DNA of 64,000 nt from Sympetrum striolatum (lineage: Eukaryota > Arthropoda > Insecta > Odonata > Libellulidae). The translations under genes and the position numbers were made by a program. The notes below the pieces were generated by a model, which saw only the letters and a list, made by a program, of their open reading frames with translations, was not told where the DNA came from and ran no database searches. Positions within the stretch are counted from its first letter, which is position 1; each line of letters begins with the position of its first letter. The stretch lies in the NCBI GenBank assembly GCA_947579665.1, contig OX388351.1, forward strand, positions 56,800,939 to 56,864,938. The letters run 5' to 3'. This document shows, one piece after another, positions 11,929 through 25,589 of the stretch.

Positions 11929-13622
11929 GATTGCACACAACAATGAAGTCTAAAGTGATGCACAAAATGCAAAGCAGAAGAAAAATAAAGTAACAGAGCA
12001 AACGAAAGTAAGGAAAGTTAAGTACAAGAAAATATAAAATAATTCCCATTTCAACAAACATAAGATATAAATAAACTACGACTTGGTTCCAAAGCATAAG
12101 AAATATGAATTAAGCCATAATTTTTCTATTCAATATATGTTAATATTAAACTCCATCAAATGAAGTCCGAGGTGATTGAATTTGTACTGAAGAAATGGTC
12201 GATCTGCAAGTGAATTTAAGCATTAAACTTCTTTTTTAAATCTGTCATAGTAAAGACATTATTTTTATACAGCATGTTGCCTACAGGAATCAAACGCAAC
12301 TCGTGAAATAGTTATCGAGCAAACTAAACTTAGCAAAGACGAAGTGGGAAGAAATACGTGATTAAGCTACATCATATTCTGGAACATGATTGCTGGAAGT
12401 TTAATGATGAAAGTTCTTTTAATGGTGGTGTCTACCTTAAGTGGATTGAAATCATTCAAAAACTGTAATTAATATAAAGCTATAATAATTGAATTTTAAT
12501 GATAGTAAAACAGCTGATAGCTGCATACATTATATGAATATTATAATAATATGTACAAGATATTTTATACGAAGTTCGTTTTACGTCCCAATAGAAACTA
12601 GTATCATCATATTGATATCTTTTCAATAATTTAATTTTAAATGTATTTAATTTATAAAAATGGAATTACTCATTAAAGTGAAATATTATGACTATACTAT
12701 TGACACTATAAACTGCTAAATGTAGATTTTGTGATTAGAGGATATACGCTGAATATATGTTTTGGAGGATTACCGGGGAAATGTATGTAAATTTGATATT
12801 GTTTTAGTGTTGCGCTGTTCGAATACTATCTGTGGGTGAATGATAATAATTCTGAAATATTTGTTTGTATGTAACGTCTGGTGTTAAGGTTTGGGGTTAG
12901 ATTTAACTAGTATATTACTATACTTGCAGCTACCACCGGAATAAATTCTAATTGAAGCATATGTAATAAATAAATTAAATGCATAGACAATGTATGTACA
13001 TGTAATATGGCTGGAATGCTCGAGAGCTCAGGTCAGCAGTAGAACGAAAATTCCCTTCATTTCTTACTCACTATCCGCAGCTGGAAAATGGCGATGTTTT
13101 GTAATTTCAAACGAAAAGGGGGAAAAAAGTTACGACCGCAGAATTTGACAGAATCGAACGAAGACCGCATCACACTCACTTGGAGAGCCCTCGAAATTGA
13201 AACTAAAAGACAGGTAAGCGTTTTCCATGCAGAACCCTGATATGATTTAACTTCTCAGGGGGATTCCACATGGCTTGTGCGGCTCACCAAGGATGTGGCT
13301 TTCCTTGGGCCCCTGATGTAGTTAGTGGATTGGAAAGAGGAAGCAGGGGATGACGGGAATTAAGCTGGTGGGAATTTATTTCCTCAGCATAGGAATGGCC
13401 TGAGAGCAATGGCTCAAAGGTCTCTTTGTGTTTGCTAATCGAATTTGAGAGTAAGTCGCCTATTCATAGCCTTTTATCTCTAGACTTAATTAATGTCCCT
13501 TTTTGAGGAATTAATAAATGGGTATGCTTATTACTACATATGTTTATTTTCTTTCAAGCGGCAAACGAATCTGTAGTAATCACTTTAAGAGAATTTTTTT
13601 AAAAGATATTTAACTTTATGTA

Positions 13623-13699
13623 CAGTCCTGGCCAAAATTAACGCAGCACCTCCCTAGCGATCCTTACGGCCGGTGCTGCGTTAATTTTGGCCAGGACTG
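13623..13699. mobile_element. 77-bp snap-back MITE, Tc1/mariner type, copy 2
   Basis: Same length and structure as the element at 2975-3051: perfect 28-bp inverted arms beginning CAGTCCTGGCCAAAATTA, a 21-bp loop, and TA on both sides (13621-13622 and 13700-13701). It differs from copy 1 at only two positions. Here the arms are fully complementary, so this is the better guide to the ancestral form. Confidence 0.92.
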
Positions 13700-14378
13700 T
13701 ACTTTACAGTATTGCAATCACCTCATCAATTAGGAACAAAAAAGTATAACTTTTACAAACCACAATATGATATGTACTAAAACGACACTTAATTCGACCT
13801 TTGAAAGTTTTACTTTTTCCATGTTCCAGTGTCCAGTTTCCAAGCAGTGCATTCTAATTCCTATTAATACATGTATTTGACTTCTAAAGATTCGACGAAA
13901 AAAATGAGCCATTTTAACTCAGGTATTTTAAAATTATCGTATATCCAAGACAGGAGTTTACTAGAAGTCATTTTATCTGGATAAATTGACCTGCATCCAG
14001 TATTTTTAGTAAACAAATCATTCTAAAGCCGATGCATTTTGAGAGGGTGAAGTCAGTTCGTTTCAGTCGAATCATAGCAATCATAAAAATCAATCATCAG
14101 ATATTAGAACGAAAAATATTCAGTCATATTCTGCACAGAGAAAATATAGGGAAGTACACTATGCGTTTCAAATTTATTTGGCATAAATACGGAATGTGTA
14201 GGTTATCTTTCATCTTACAATTAGTTTACTGGATAGATGAGAGTTATAAGTAAATCAGCAACGTCGGAATTAAATCATAAAACCGAAAAATTTGCGCTAA
14301 AGAAATTAAAATCTTGACTTCATACAGAATACTGTCAGTAAGTGAGATGATAAGATTGGAAAACAATGATATTTCACC

Positions 14379-14717
14379 TTGGTCAGGCCCCATCTGGAAT
14401 ATGCGGCAAGAATAAGGGATCTGGTGGAGAAAACGTATACCCGCTAACTCAATGAAGTACGATTCGTTAAAAAAATATGCTACGATAAACAAGCAAGTGT
14501 TACAAAACCTTTCTCTGAAGTCGGTTGGGAATTCATGAAAGAAAATAGATTAGAACACAGGCTGCGACAGTTGGCTTTGGAAGGCATAGTCGGTATTATG
14601 TTACCATCCCGATACTTCAACGGATCCGATTATGACCGCAAAATAAGGGAATTGATTGCAATGATAGGTCAGCTTAAGAATTCATCCATATTGATAAAAG
14701 GAAGTAATAACAAATAA
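14379..14717 (+). mobile_element. CR1/Jockey-like LINE, C-terminal fragment
   Basis: In one frame the translation reads LVRPHLEYAARIRD, then a stop, LNEVRFVKKIC, ASVTKPFSEVGWEFMKENRL and LEHRLRQLALEGIVG. This follows the order seen after the reverse transcriptase of CR1/Jockey elements (VRPxLEYA...VWDP, then LExVQ+xAA+FV, SVTxML..LGWExL, R+..RL). An in-frame TAA in the middle and the missing 5' part mark it as dead. The frame ends with a TAA at 14715-14717. Confidence 0.72.
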
Positions 14718-15635
14718 CTAAAATACTCAAGTAACAAAAAATACCCCAACGTTCAAATGCTCGGTACTTAGGCCATCTGCCACATGAGTAATAAGTATGG
14801 CTTTCAGGGTATTAATTTAGATTTAGATAATGACCAGAATTTTGGTATCTTCCCATTACTTTTCCTAATTAAATCCATAGTTAATTATATTATTTACTTG
14901 TGATTCCCCAGGTTAGTTCGTACACCAGATAATGTGAGTAACGGAGGTATGAATGATGCTGAAAAATCTTAGTTATCCTACTCATCCCAAATTAGATGTA
15001 GAGGGGTTTGATTTTCAAATGGAATCCCGAGATGAGTAATAATCAGACCAAATTAACACATCAGTTATTCAAGCAAGTGCACATAATAATGAAAGCTAGA
15101 TCCGGAATTTAAATTTTGTGTACCCAAACCGGTAACAGGAGATTTACATTTTGTGACAAACAGCAGAGGTTTTGCAAGAGCTAATAGGCGATCAAATTAA
15201 TCAATAAGTCAAATCAAAAAATGAAGAAGTTAAACTTTTCTGGTGAAACAAATGCATAAAAGATTCATTGATTCCTACTTAGGTAAATTCTGGAGACATT
15301 ACTGTCACTTAATTTTCGATGACATACAACGTCATACCGAAGATGGTCTCGGCCGTTACTTGATGGTAATCCATATCAAAAGGAATAGTAGAGCAGACAT
15401 TTTAATTTATCAGTTCTACTATTCTACTAATCTTTGTACACTCTGTCACCTTCTACATGAATTTAACACTGTATTCCATTCTGAAAAGTTTAAGAGGACG
15501 GTGAATGTAATTAATACCAATGAACTCCAATAGATGAACGGAAGTTATATTTACAACCATCCTTCGCTGTTCTTTTAGCGATGATTGGGTTATTTAAGTT
15601 AACTCGATTTATGTAACGTTCTTGAATCGGATATA

Positions 15636-15712
15636 ATAATAATAATAAATCGTCTCTATTTGGGCGAGACTAAGACTAGTAGTCTCCTCTCCCATCTAAC
15701 CCATGATATGGG
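15636..15712 (-). repeat. LINE/SINE-type 3' tail with (ATT)n, inverted copy
   Basis: Read on the minus strand it gives gggttagatgggagaggaga, a short hairpin (agact...agtct), then tctcgcccaaatagagacga and TTATTATTATTATTA. The segment at 31346-31424 has the same sequence in the opposite orientation with few differences. A conserved hairpin before a microsatellite is usual at the 3' end of CR1/L2-type LINEs and of SINEs that share their tail. Confidence 0.65.
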
Positions 15713-16879
15713 ATATGGGATGGGATAACCAAGGATATCGGTCATGAGAAGAGACATATTGTCCTTAAACTCTTAAATGAGTAACAAAGAAAAAAACAAC
15801 ATTACAAATGAAAATATGATAAGAGAAATATTGTAAACCATTGAAGTAACAAAAGGATAAAAATCATAACTTGGGAAAAAATAAAAAATTCAACTAAACA
15901 ACTATGCAACTAGGTTATTTAGACAATAAGGCTGTAATAGACTAAATGTTGGGGTTCCAAGAATTTTTAGCAGTCACCCTGACAACATGTATGGCATGAA
16001 CTCCTTATTATAAAAGAAAAATGAAAAAATATTCTATTTAATAGTGAACCATTAGTTCACATAGCATAGCTCTGATGAGCCAGATTAGGCTCAGGGGATC
16101 TCGAATGTCAATTTTTATCTCACTTAAGATAGTAATATTATAATTGAAAAAACGTAACGAATTCAATAAGTAACGTATTTAATTTTTGTAATGATCAACA
16201 AGATTTATACTGCGTTATCGAAGCAATTGTATTCTGCATTCTCTTATGTTTATATAATACGACCTTTTAAACATTTCAAATTACTTTTTATAATAAAACT
16301 GAAGCTTAACTACTCAAGCCCCTCAAAGAAAAGAAAATTGGAAGATGGCTTTTATAGAATTATAAGTTTCATATCTCCAATAGCTGTCTTTGTTGGCGTT
16401 CCTCGTCTCATTCACCGGTATTCGGAGAAAACATGAACGGACACCGCATTTTTGAAGATAGCACTTTTTATGTTCCAAATATAAGAACTTGGCATACATC
16501 TTTAATTCGTGACAGTTTTGGAAGATTTGATGTTGTGAACCATAAACCTCCCTCTCGGACCATGACCACGGTCAATGAAGTTTTAAAATAATGTAATTGT
16601 GACGTTTTTAATGTCTCCTTTATTTTTCTTAGGAGGATGTTTTACAACAGTTTTAATCGTACTCAATAATGTTAATCATTTTTAATCTTTTATTCTTTAT
16701 TTTGGTGTATTCTACGTATTTTACGTCAAGTTTTGTAGTATTTTGTATCTTATTGCAACGCTTTTAATTTGGGCTACCTATTAGCGTTAAATAAATTAAA
16801 AATAATAATGATATTATAAGTACTTCTTCATTACACGTCATACATCACCAAAAAAAGTTCAAAACCCGGACAAAAATGA

Positions 16880-17230
16880 GACTCTCTCCTTTTGGACCGA
16901 AACTAGATGAATAATAACGAAACGCAGTACGAGAGCGGGTGCGAACGTGTGCGAGAAGCGGATGATTCGTCACTCGGGGGAAGCGATAGATTCCGTAAAG
17001 GGGATTTCCAATTCTCGCCCGAGGTTTCCCATTGGCGGAGGAGAATTGCATCTCGTGCGATGGATGCCATGGGTCAAAGCGTAGCATTCCTTTAGGAGTC
17101 TTAGTCTACGGCTCAAATCCCGGTCGGAACGAGTCCCTTGCGAGATAAGAAGGCCCGAGGCATCATTCAACGCCGCCCCCTGACCACCGCTTTATCTCAC
17201 CTTAACTGCATGAGTGCCCCATAACTCAGC
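16880..17230. other. GC/CpG-rich island
   Basis: GC-rich stretch containing cgagagcgggtgcgaacg and cgccgccccctgaccacc, open in several frames on both strands. No domain or splice-bounded exon is evident. Possible regulatory DNA. Confidence 0.35.
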
Positions 17231-18589
17231 TCATCCACCAAGATTTAAGCTTATTTATGTAAGCGTGAGTTTACGAGAAGCCTTTGGAATGATTATCCAT
17301 TTTTCAAGGACGAAAGAAATGATATTACAGTTCTTTGGGGCTATCCCCGGTCTATGGGAGTGGGGACGACAGTAGGTGTGAAATGTGGAATTTCGTAACC
17401 ATGGAGTAAACTACTGGAAATGTTTCCTTTTATATTACAGTCTGTACAATTTTGAAGAAAATGAATGGGTGATATTTAAGTAAATGAAGAGAAGTCTACG
17501 TTAATAATTCTTCAGTTAAATTCACGTAGTCGATACCAGTCTTATTACCAGATTCTCAGATATTCACGAAAGAGTGAAGTACAAGATATTTTAAGTCTGT
17601 GTAATCGGAGCTGCTAATTTTAAATATGCTTAAAATATAGTAATCTAAACATCTAAAAATAGTGTTAGCTCCTTAATAACGATAGGATGCAAAGTTTTAA
17701 AGTAATATACTTTATTATTTCATCTCATTTTATTACTACCGGTTTTGGTATATATGAACATCATCTACAGGTAGGATTCGTATACTTTTTGGACAAATTT
17801 GTCTTCCATGTATCTACTCTCATTAAAAATTATATAAATAATGTTAAGCTAAGCCTTCAGGAGCGTCACGGCTGTTTTAAATAAATGTACCTCATATTAT
17901 ACGGCCAAATTTTAATGTGATATTGGGTTATTACAACTTCATTTTACCTTCGATTCGTAATCATTTGTCCTCAATCTAATTCAAGATTTAGAGTTTACCC
18001 TCATCTTTAAATATGTTATAAGAAAGTAGGTCAACTCAGCAAAAACTATACGAGTGCTTTTACTCATTTATTATGTAAAATATTGTTATGGTTTAGCACA
18101 GTTGGTTGATAAAAGAAATTACACAAATATATCTGATAAAGATAAGGATTCACTAATATTTTTGCTATTAAAGTATTATATTTAAGTAAACCATTCTTTG
18201 TTGCAATTCACTTAAGGGAAATTACTCTGTTTTACCTTTCGTGAGATCATTATAACCAAACCTATATGGTGAAATCATAAAACATCTTAAGGAGCCAAAA
18301 ATAACCAGATATTAATGTAAACATTTAAGTAAAGGTAAGTTTAGCCGACCTTGGCTATGTCTATGTAAGAACCCTGCAAGCCGCCTTTGGGTGTGTGGCA
18401 GGGGTACCTTTGACGTTCGCATAGACTTAAGGGAAAAACTTTATAGAAACTTATTCTCCAAGAAACTCCTGACTCGCGGGGATTTATAACCTCTGAATAG
18501 CACAAAAATTCTAATTTTATTCATGCATTCTCGACATGGTCATGTTTATATTTCAGAATACCTGGATTCATTTCGTTGGAAATTTTGAA

Positions 18590-18990
18590 AACTGGCCTGC
18601 ATGATTAACCCTGAATGCTAAAGCGAGCCGACTGAGGCGATATTGAAAAATTCCTTCGAATTAATCGATAAGTGAAAAAGTGTGTTTCAGCGGAATCCAA
18701 AGTTTCGGTGCGCATTAGTCCCTGTCGCATTATATCCCTCCACACTTTCGTCGAAATACTTCCATTAATTGAACCGATTCGGCTCCCTACTCAAAGTTAA
18801 TCCGGAGCGTATCGAAACAAATCGATAATCGATAGTCTGTTAGGTAGCTCCACTCCATAAGCCTCCTTATCCGGTAGAGGAATCACGCTGCGCCGTACGT
18901 CTGACAAGCCCCGCCAAGTGTGTAATGAAAAATCCCACGTGAACAAGACTCCCGTAAAACCGTTTCGGGAGATGATTACATCCACTTAGG
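18590..18990. other. GC/CpG-rich island
   Basis: Raised GC with scattered CpG (gcgagccgactgaggcg, gcgccgtacgtctgac). Frames are about 60 codons at most and unrecognised. Just upstream, at 18361-18420, is a compact GC-rich segment (ccctgcaagccgcctttggg) that may be a repeat fragment, which I could not classify. Confidence 0.3.
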
Positions 18991-19188
18991 GGTGGACGAT
19001 TTTGTTTTCCACTTATTTTCCTGCTGTCGAATATTTCTTTCAGTTATCAAAATTATAAAAATGTCTTAGGTGCCGCACTAAACCATTCTTCTCATATTTA
19101 CTCCTTACTGCGGAATTATTTGTTTAAAATCTGTATAAATTATAGTTACCATACTTTCTATTAAAGGCTACTTTCCCAAATAAAAAAA

Positions 19189-20042
19189 TCTGATTTGGCC
19201 AACATATGACTTTCTCCGTATTAATTGAAAACAGAAGCCTATGCCGGTAATATATAAATAACTCCAAAACAATGAGTGTTACAGGAAAATGTTTCATACA
19301 AAATTTGTAGTAAAAACATTATCTATAACTTTGGTACACAATTGTATATACCTTAATTGCATTTGACAGAGATATGTATGAAAAACCTCCATTTCTTGGT
19401 AAACAACAACTTCCGGTTAACCATTATTGAAGAATAACTCCTAAACAATCTGTGATACGAAAAAATGTTTTATATTAAAGTTGTAGTAAAGAACAATATA
19501 TATAACTTTGGTTCACAATTGTATATACCTACATTGCATTCTGACAGAGATAAGTATGAAAAACTCCAATTTCTGGATAAACAACAACTTCCGGTTAACC
19601 ATTATTGAAGAATAACTCCTCAACAATCAGTGTTACGAAAAAATGTTTCATACAGAAGTTGTAGTAAAGTACATTATCTATAACTTTTGTATGTAAATGT
19701 ATATACCTGTATTGGATTTTTACAGAGATATTTAAGAAACTAAATTTTTTCGGAACTTCCGTATAAGCGATTTTCACCAAAAACTAATCAACTTTTGGCA
19801 TTGTTAGAAAAATGCTAAATATGAATTTTTACAATGATCGGATAATTACTTTTTAAGATAGAGCGCACACAAACTTGTTTACCACAGACAGACTCAGACT
19901 CACAGACACACAGACAGACATGTTCGGGAAAATAGCGAAAATGAGTTCTATGGGTCCCAAAACATCTATTTCCATCAAAATCTGGAGGTCGAATTTTTTT
20001 GCGAATGCAATACTTTCTCTATCCTACGTATAGGGAGAAAGT
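19189..20042 (+). mobile_element. Helitron/INE-like non-autonomous element, copy 1
   Basis: It begins TCTGATTTGGCCAACATATG and ends with a hairpin (ctttctctat...tagggagaaag) plus GT, between A-rich flanks. Inside are tandem units of about 179 bp, each starting near caacttccggttaaccatta, then a CAGACA-rich microsatellite (about 19885-19920), then a fixed 3' block. The 5' subterminal actttctcc is repeated inverted as ggagaaagt at the extreme 3' end. This layout (subterminal inverted repeats, central tandem repeats, microsatellite, 3' stem-loop, no coding) is that of DINE-1/Helentron-associated elements. Copies lie at 35453-36515 and 48128-48996 (inverted). The family name is inference. Confidence 0.7.
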
Positions 20043-20249
20043 AAAAATGCATTTAGGATAGTTCCTAATGAGAAATAGATGAGAAAAGGATTGCTAAAAC
20101 TATGGCTTGAAATCCGATCTTCCAGTTTACCAATAGCAGATCTGCCGACCAGAGAAAACCCTTTCTTCGTTGAGGATACACCTATGAAAATTTCGGGGAA
20201 AAATAGATCTGAAAAAAGTCTGATTTGGCTACGAATGGAATTAGATATT

Positions 20250-20345
20250 ATATCAATGCCCTGATCTCCCAGTTTAACAATAGATTTGACCAGCGGATCT
20301 GCAATCGGGAGATCAAGGTTCGATTCCCGGTCCTACTTGACTGTT
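20250..20345 (+). mobile_element. tRNA-derived SINE fragment
   Basis: It contains gagatcaaggttcgattccc and ggtcctac, a near-consensus RNA polymerase III B box (GGTTCGATTCC) with flanking T-arm pairing. An upstream A box is not convincing and there is no complete cloverleaf, so this is not a tRNA gene. Confidence 0.5.
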
Positions 20346-21049
20346 TTTATTCCCATTCTCCTACCTTGTTAAATACTCAGTACTTCGAGTTTTTTACTAA
20401 CCATATCATGATTTCAACGATCAGTTATCATCATTTAAATTTAATGATTTTTTCTTTTTGCAACGTTAAAATTTATTCTAAATTTTTTTATAATCTTACA
20501 GGTTCTTCATGTCTTTGAGGATTCTGAAATTTGAAAAGTGAAACGATACCTCAATAAATAATTATAATTTCTAATATGTGGTTTAAATATTGTTTTTATA
20601 AAACTTGAGTGTTCGAGAAAAAAAAAATCGGAAATTTAACCTTATAAAAATATGAAATCTGATGCAGTAGGAAAACTACGAAATGAGTTAGAAAACCTTG
20701 GAAATCGCTGTGAAATAAGCACTATGAATAAAACTTAATTAGATCATTTTTTTCTGAGACATAACAGAGCATTGCGGACGATTTATAGATAAAATGTATG
20801 AAAATATCTCTGAATTATAATCCTTACAATACCTGACTGTATCCATTAATACAAATAATAAAAAGTAATCGGAAAAACTACCCCCAGCACTGCAATTATA
20901 ATCCTGAAAAATTATCCCCTCACAGCTCGTGCCCCAATTCAAGGAGAGAAAATCTCCTTGATGGAGGGCATCAAAACAGCAATCCGCGAGAAGACAACGA
21001 TGATGATGATACACAATTATATTCATCGCACCATTTGGAGAATGGAATC

Positions 21050-21620
21050 AATTGAATAAAGGAACTAATCAACGCACGGGACGACGCTTAAATGGAAAAT
21101 CCCGCCCTTGCAAACATTTAACAAAATGTCAGTGTTTGGTGATGGCGAGTTCATCAAGTTAATAGAACGCAGGGCTTTAATGGAGTCGGTGAATTATGCA
21201 GGGAATGAATAGTCGATTCAAGACGTCTCTCCAAACACCCCTCCCACCTTCTTTTCCCCTTCCCCACCTACTTTTCCCCTCCTCTCTCACTCGCCCTCAT
21301 CTTGCCATTGAGATGGGCGTCAGAGTACAATCTGGACCACAATGGGAGAAAGGAAAAAAGGGGCTAACTTCGAATCGAAACCGCAAATTGGTGCCGAAAT
21401 GAAAAGAATGAACGTGCCAACTCCCTCGGTTTGATTTCCAATCGAGAATAAAAAGAAGGAATGCGATCTTTGTTCCGCTCGCCCCTTTAGACTCGTGAGT
21501 TTCTCAGAAAATCGTCATGGTCAATCAGCGAAGGGCGAAGAGGGAGAAATATGAATGGGCGTAGGGAGAGAATGGACAGGATTCATTTCGCGAGGAAGTG
21601 AGACTACTAAATCTAACCTT
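21050..21620. other. GC-raised island with a polypyrimidine tract
   Basis: A long pyrimidine-rich run (about 21220-21300: ctcccaccttcttttcccct and similar) sits in a GC-raised stretch. The short plus-strand frame over it is proline/leucine-rich only because of the tract. No gene is supported. Confidence 0.35.
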
Positions 21621-22054
21621 TTCACCGAAGAGATTCCACTACGTGAGATATTATCGATAAATCAAGTCGCGATGTTTCAGAAATATAAGGTAAATTAGGA
21701 ATCTCTCACATTCCTTTATTCGATTTGTGACCCAAGAGACAACTCATGAACGAGTCCCATCCTCACGAGTTATTGCTCTCATTGCGCCGAATTACATTCA
21801 TATGTTTTCTCAGCCTTCGTAGTCTTTTTTCGTGGTTGGGATGTAATGGACCACGTAAATGACTCTTTAACATTTAAAATTTATTTGAAATTATAGTCCT
21901 TGGTTCTATTCTCAACATTATTCCTTCATTCGTTTTATAACCTTAATTAATGTTATAAAATTTCAGTAACTAATAATTTTTTATTGATTTTTTTTCTTAT
22001 GTAGATGTAGATGAATTAATTACATTACAGGCCGACAAACGTGAACCTTTTTTT

Positions 22055-22400
22055 CAGTAGCATGGATTATAATAGCCTTTCTTAACTAATTTTGGGTAGC
22101 AGATTATGGATATGAGCTCATAAAAGTCCCACCACAAAAGGGCTTTTTGTTATTGTAGTTTTTACTTTTTTCCAATTTTCCTAAATTGTTTTATATAACA
22201 TTTAATACTTAATTAATTATATAATATTTCCCTAAATCGCAAAAATATTTTTTCGGTAATTTGGATGGTAATAGCTGTTCTCTACCAATTATGGGTCGCT
22301 AATGATAGGTATGAACTCAAAAAAGTCCAAACATGTACGATTGTTCTGTTATGGTGACTTTTGTCTTTTTTCTCAACCGTTTGCCGACACCACAATTATC
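22055..22400. repeat. Diverged tandem duplication, period about 200 bp
   Basis: Corresponding landmarks recur in order: atggattataatagcc and ttggatggtaatagct, attttgggtagcagatta and attatgggtcgctaatga, tgagctcataaaagtcc and tgaactcaaaaaagtcc, then a pyrimidine stretch. The two units are heavily diverged, so the duplication is old. No coding capacity. Confidence 0.55.
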
Positions 22401-24049
22401 ATGTGATAGTATTTTTTCTCGTTTCATCAATATTAACCCAGGTAAGACATATTGAAATGTTATGTATAGTTTCTATAAAAATGATAAATGAACGTTGAAC
22501 TTACCCTAAAAGATGGCAAAAAAATTCCAAAAAGTCTGCTAAAATATGTCCTGAATCCCTTTTCTGCCAAACTTCTTTTGTTTGGGTGGTGTTGAGTCTT
22601 CTCTCACGAAAAAACGAAAATTTAATTTAATAAATGTTTACTGACGGAAATGGGACCCCATTAACGGATTCGAGGTTGGAGAGTTCCTCTCTAAAGCAAG
22701 CGGCACAGAACCGTACTTTACCTAAAAATCGACAAGAACTAAATGAAAATGATGTCCTTTAAGATTAAAACATTATGAGAAACGAGCGTCTTAGTAAGCT
22801 TGCGGGTACAGAAATCCACACGTTTTTGGAGACCTTGTCAACCTGCAATTTTGTTACCCTACGAATTTGGTCTTGGAATATAGGTTAAATGTAAATCTAG
22901 TGAATTAATGTCCTGATAAACATTTAAGATATACATTTAGAGTGGTTTCAACCTTAAAATGTCAAGATAAAAATTAGCGAAGAAATTATTTTGTTTATTT
23001 ATTGTTTATAAATAATTCTTGAAAACTGTAATTGGTGGAAGAATTTCATAAAAACTGCTGAATTTATCGTAAAAAAATGTAATAAGAAACAAGCAACGAC
23101 GCAATGTTGCCCAAACCTTGTTGGCCAGTGTTATAAAGTACTTTTGTAACTCAAATTGCACAGACGTAGAACAAGAAAATTTATATTTGCGATAGAAAAT
23201 TGTAAAAGCAGTGCTGAAAATTTATTGAAGTATGATGTAGATACGAAATTATACGGAATATTTGAGGAGAGATTTTTATTCAAAAATCATCATATATCAT
23301 TTCATCAAAAATCATTTTATATCAAAAATAGTAAAGGAAATTTAAAAAAATATGAAACAGCAGAGAATCAAAGAGTAAAAAACGCATTCACGAAAAGAGA
23401 ACATATCAATGAAACCCGATTGGTGCAAGAGGTTTTTAATTAGTTATAGCCTATTAAATAAGACACTCTCAATTGTTTCAATAGATCATAGTATCATCAA
23501 TACGACTTAGCCTTTTAGGTCTATGTAGACAGTTGACTATTAACACTCATTCATGCGTACTGTTAGAAGAAATAATTCTGAAGTTTATGAAGATATTTCA
23601 CCGTCAGATGTGCTTGACCGATAAGCACCAACTTTTGCAAAAACGTAATTACACCTAATGTTATAAGGGACTGTGAACTAAGAAAACAAACTTTTGACTA
23701 CTATTCACCGTACCCAAATGGAAAATCTTCCAAAATCCCTTATAGTTTTTGAATTTACGGATCAGAGGGAGGAGACAACGCTTATACGTGGAAAATGACA
23801 GGTAAAACTTTCATAAATACAGCATGTGTTAAGACGAAATATATTTACCGAAAGGAAACACTTATCAATAAAATGGTTTTGAGATCCTTTACCGAGCTAT
23901 GCAATTCTTAAGGCAACGAATAAAATTGTGTTCAGTTAATTTTAAGTACAAAATAGGCTGGACTGCATTACAGTAGTTTCTTACGGAAAAATGCGGTTAT
24001 GATGCAGGTGGGGTAACTGCCTTTTCAACCAAATATTTTGACGGAGGTG

Positions 24050-24370
24050 ATTCATGAGAAAGAAAATTGAGGATAATCAGAGGGGAAGCGGAAGAGAGGA
24101 TAAAATGGCGAGAGATAAATGGGCGTTGGGATCCTGACTCTTAAAGAGGCGAAGAATGATATCCAAAGGCAGCAAATTAAGGATCGCTGAAGTGTAAAGG
24201 TGAGAGGGAATGTCGTGGAGGGGTGTCCGGCGGCGAGAATGAATAGCAGTGGGTTTCTTTCGCAGCCCTCGAGGAATCGGAGTGATGAAGCTTTGCGTTG
24301 GTCGGAATGGATCGGAACGGTTATCTTTTAGGGAGAAACTTATGCAAGGGAGAAATTTATCATAGGTCGG
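24050..24370. other. Purine-rich, GC-raised island
   Basis: Purine-rich sequence (gaggggaagcggaagagagg) with several CpGs. No open frame of useful length and no family resemblance. Confidence 0.3.
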
Positions 24371-25589
24371 AAATAGATCGTTGTTAAACTTTCAATTTCT
24401 TAATAGCATTTTGTATTAAGTATTAAATAAGTAAAAACTAGATGTGTAGGGCTTTATCTTGCATTTCGCTGTTTTATCTTTGTTATTTAAATTTATTATT
24501 AAATTATTAACTATAGGTAAATTTATAAGAAACATAATTACAAAAGGTAAACAAGAATTAATCACATACTATAAGGATAGACTAAGGATAACTCTATGTA
24601 TATGTGTTAATATAATATATTATGAGATTAATTGATAACTGCGCTCTCTTAGGATAGCATAAGCTTCTCTGAGATCTATAAGACAACATAAGTTTCCAAA
24701 ATGCTAAAAATATGTCAGAATTTTAAGTTTTTTGCCAATTTACCTACCATATGACTAGAATGTTTTTATTCACTATATATGATAACGTTTTCCAGTGTAT
24801 TCATACGTTGTTTACAAATAATAGGAATTAATATTGATTCAAAAATGATCTAGCTCGACATTGAGAAATGATGACATACTTTAGAAAAAGACTTGGCAAT
24901 CTCCATAGAAATATATTTGGTGCAAATAGTTCCGTTTAGATGTCAAGACCTGAAGATTCTTTTATGTAACCTACTAGCCCATGTAGACTAAATTAGTCGC
25001 GCTAAAAATATATTCCTATAGAAAATGACAAGTTCTTTTATATCTTGAAATTGGTATTTATACAAAGAAACATCGTAGAATTAGACAGAGTATTGTTTAC
25101 TGATTAAAAGGAAAACAATTTTGCAGAGATGAATGAGGATTCTTGTGATAGCATATCAACCGTAGATGGATGATGCTTTGGTATTGAAACTCGATCCATT
25201 AAGTATTAGAGTAAATTGAAATTATTGATTGTTTTGATCAATAATATTTTACTTTCCATTTCGCTCTACATAGGTTTTTATATGATTTGTACGAAACTTT
25301 AGGGAATTTCAAGAGTTATCATTGTATAACACATTCTATTTAAAATATTAACTTACATTAAGTGCCAAATTATATTTAGGGCATGATAAAGTGTAAAAAA
25401 ATCCAAAACGTACATAAGTTATACATACTACCAAGAGAACATTACTTTTTGGAACAAAGCTTGTAGAATAACACCGTAAAGCCGGTCTGAAGCAAATTCA
25501 ACGGCGTAGTAGCGCATTACCAGGATCTGAATCAACTTCAAAAAAATTTCCAAAGCCATTTTGCAAAGTTTTAAACTTCTATATGAATT

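Noticed and set aside
18361..18420. GC-rich segment like a LINE 3' UTR repeat
   Set aside because: It looks familiar as a repeat, but I found no second copy here and no structure to classify it.
20250..20345. tRNA gene
   Set aside because: B box present, but no complete acceptor stem, anticodon arm or A box; read as a SINE remnant. The same holds for 27.3, 27.4, 28.3 and 39.9 kb.
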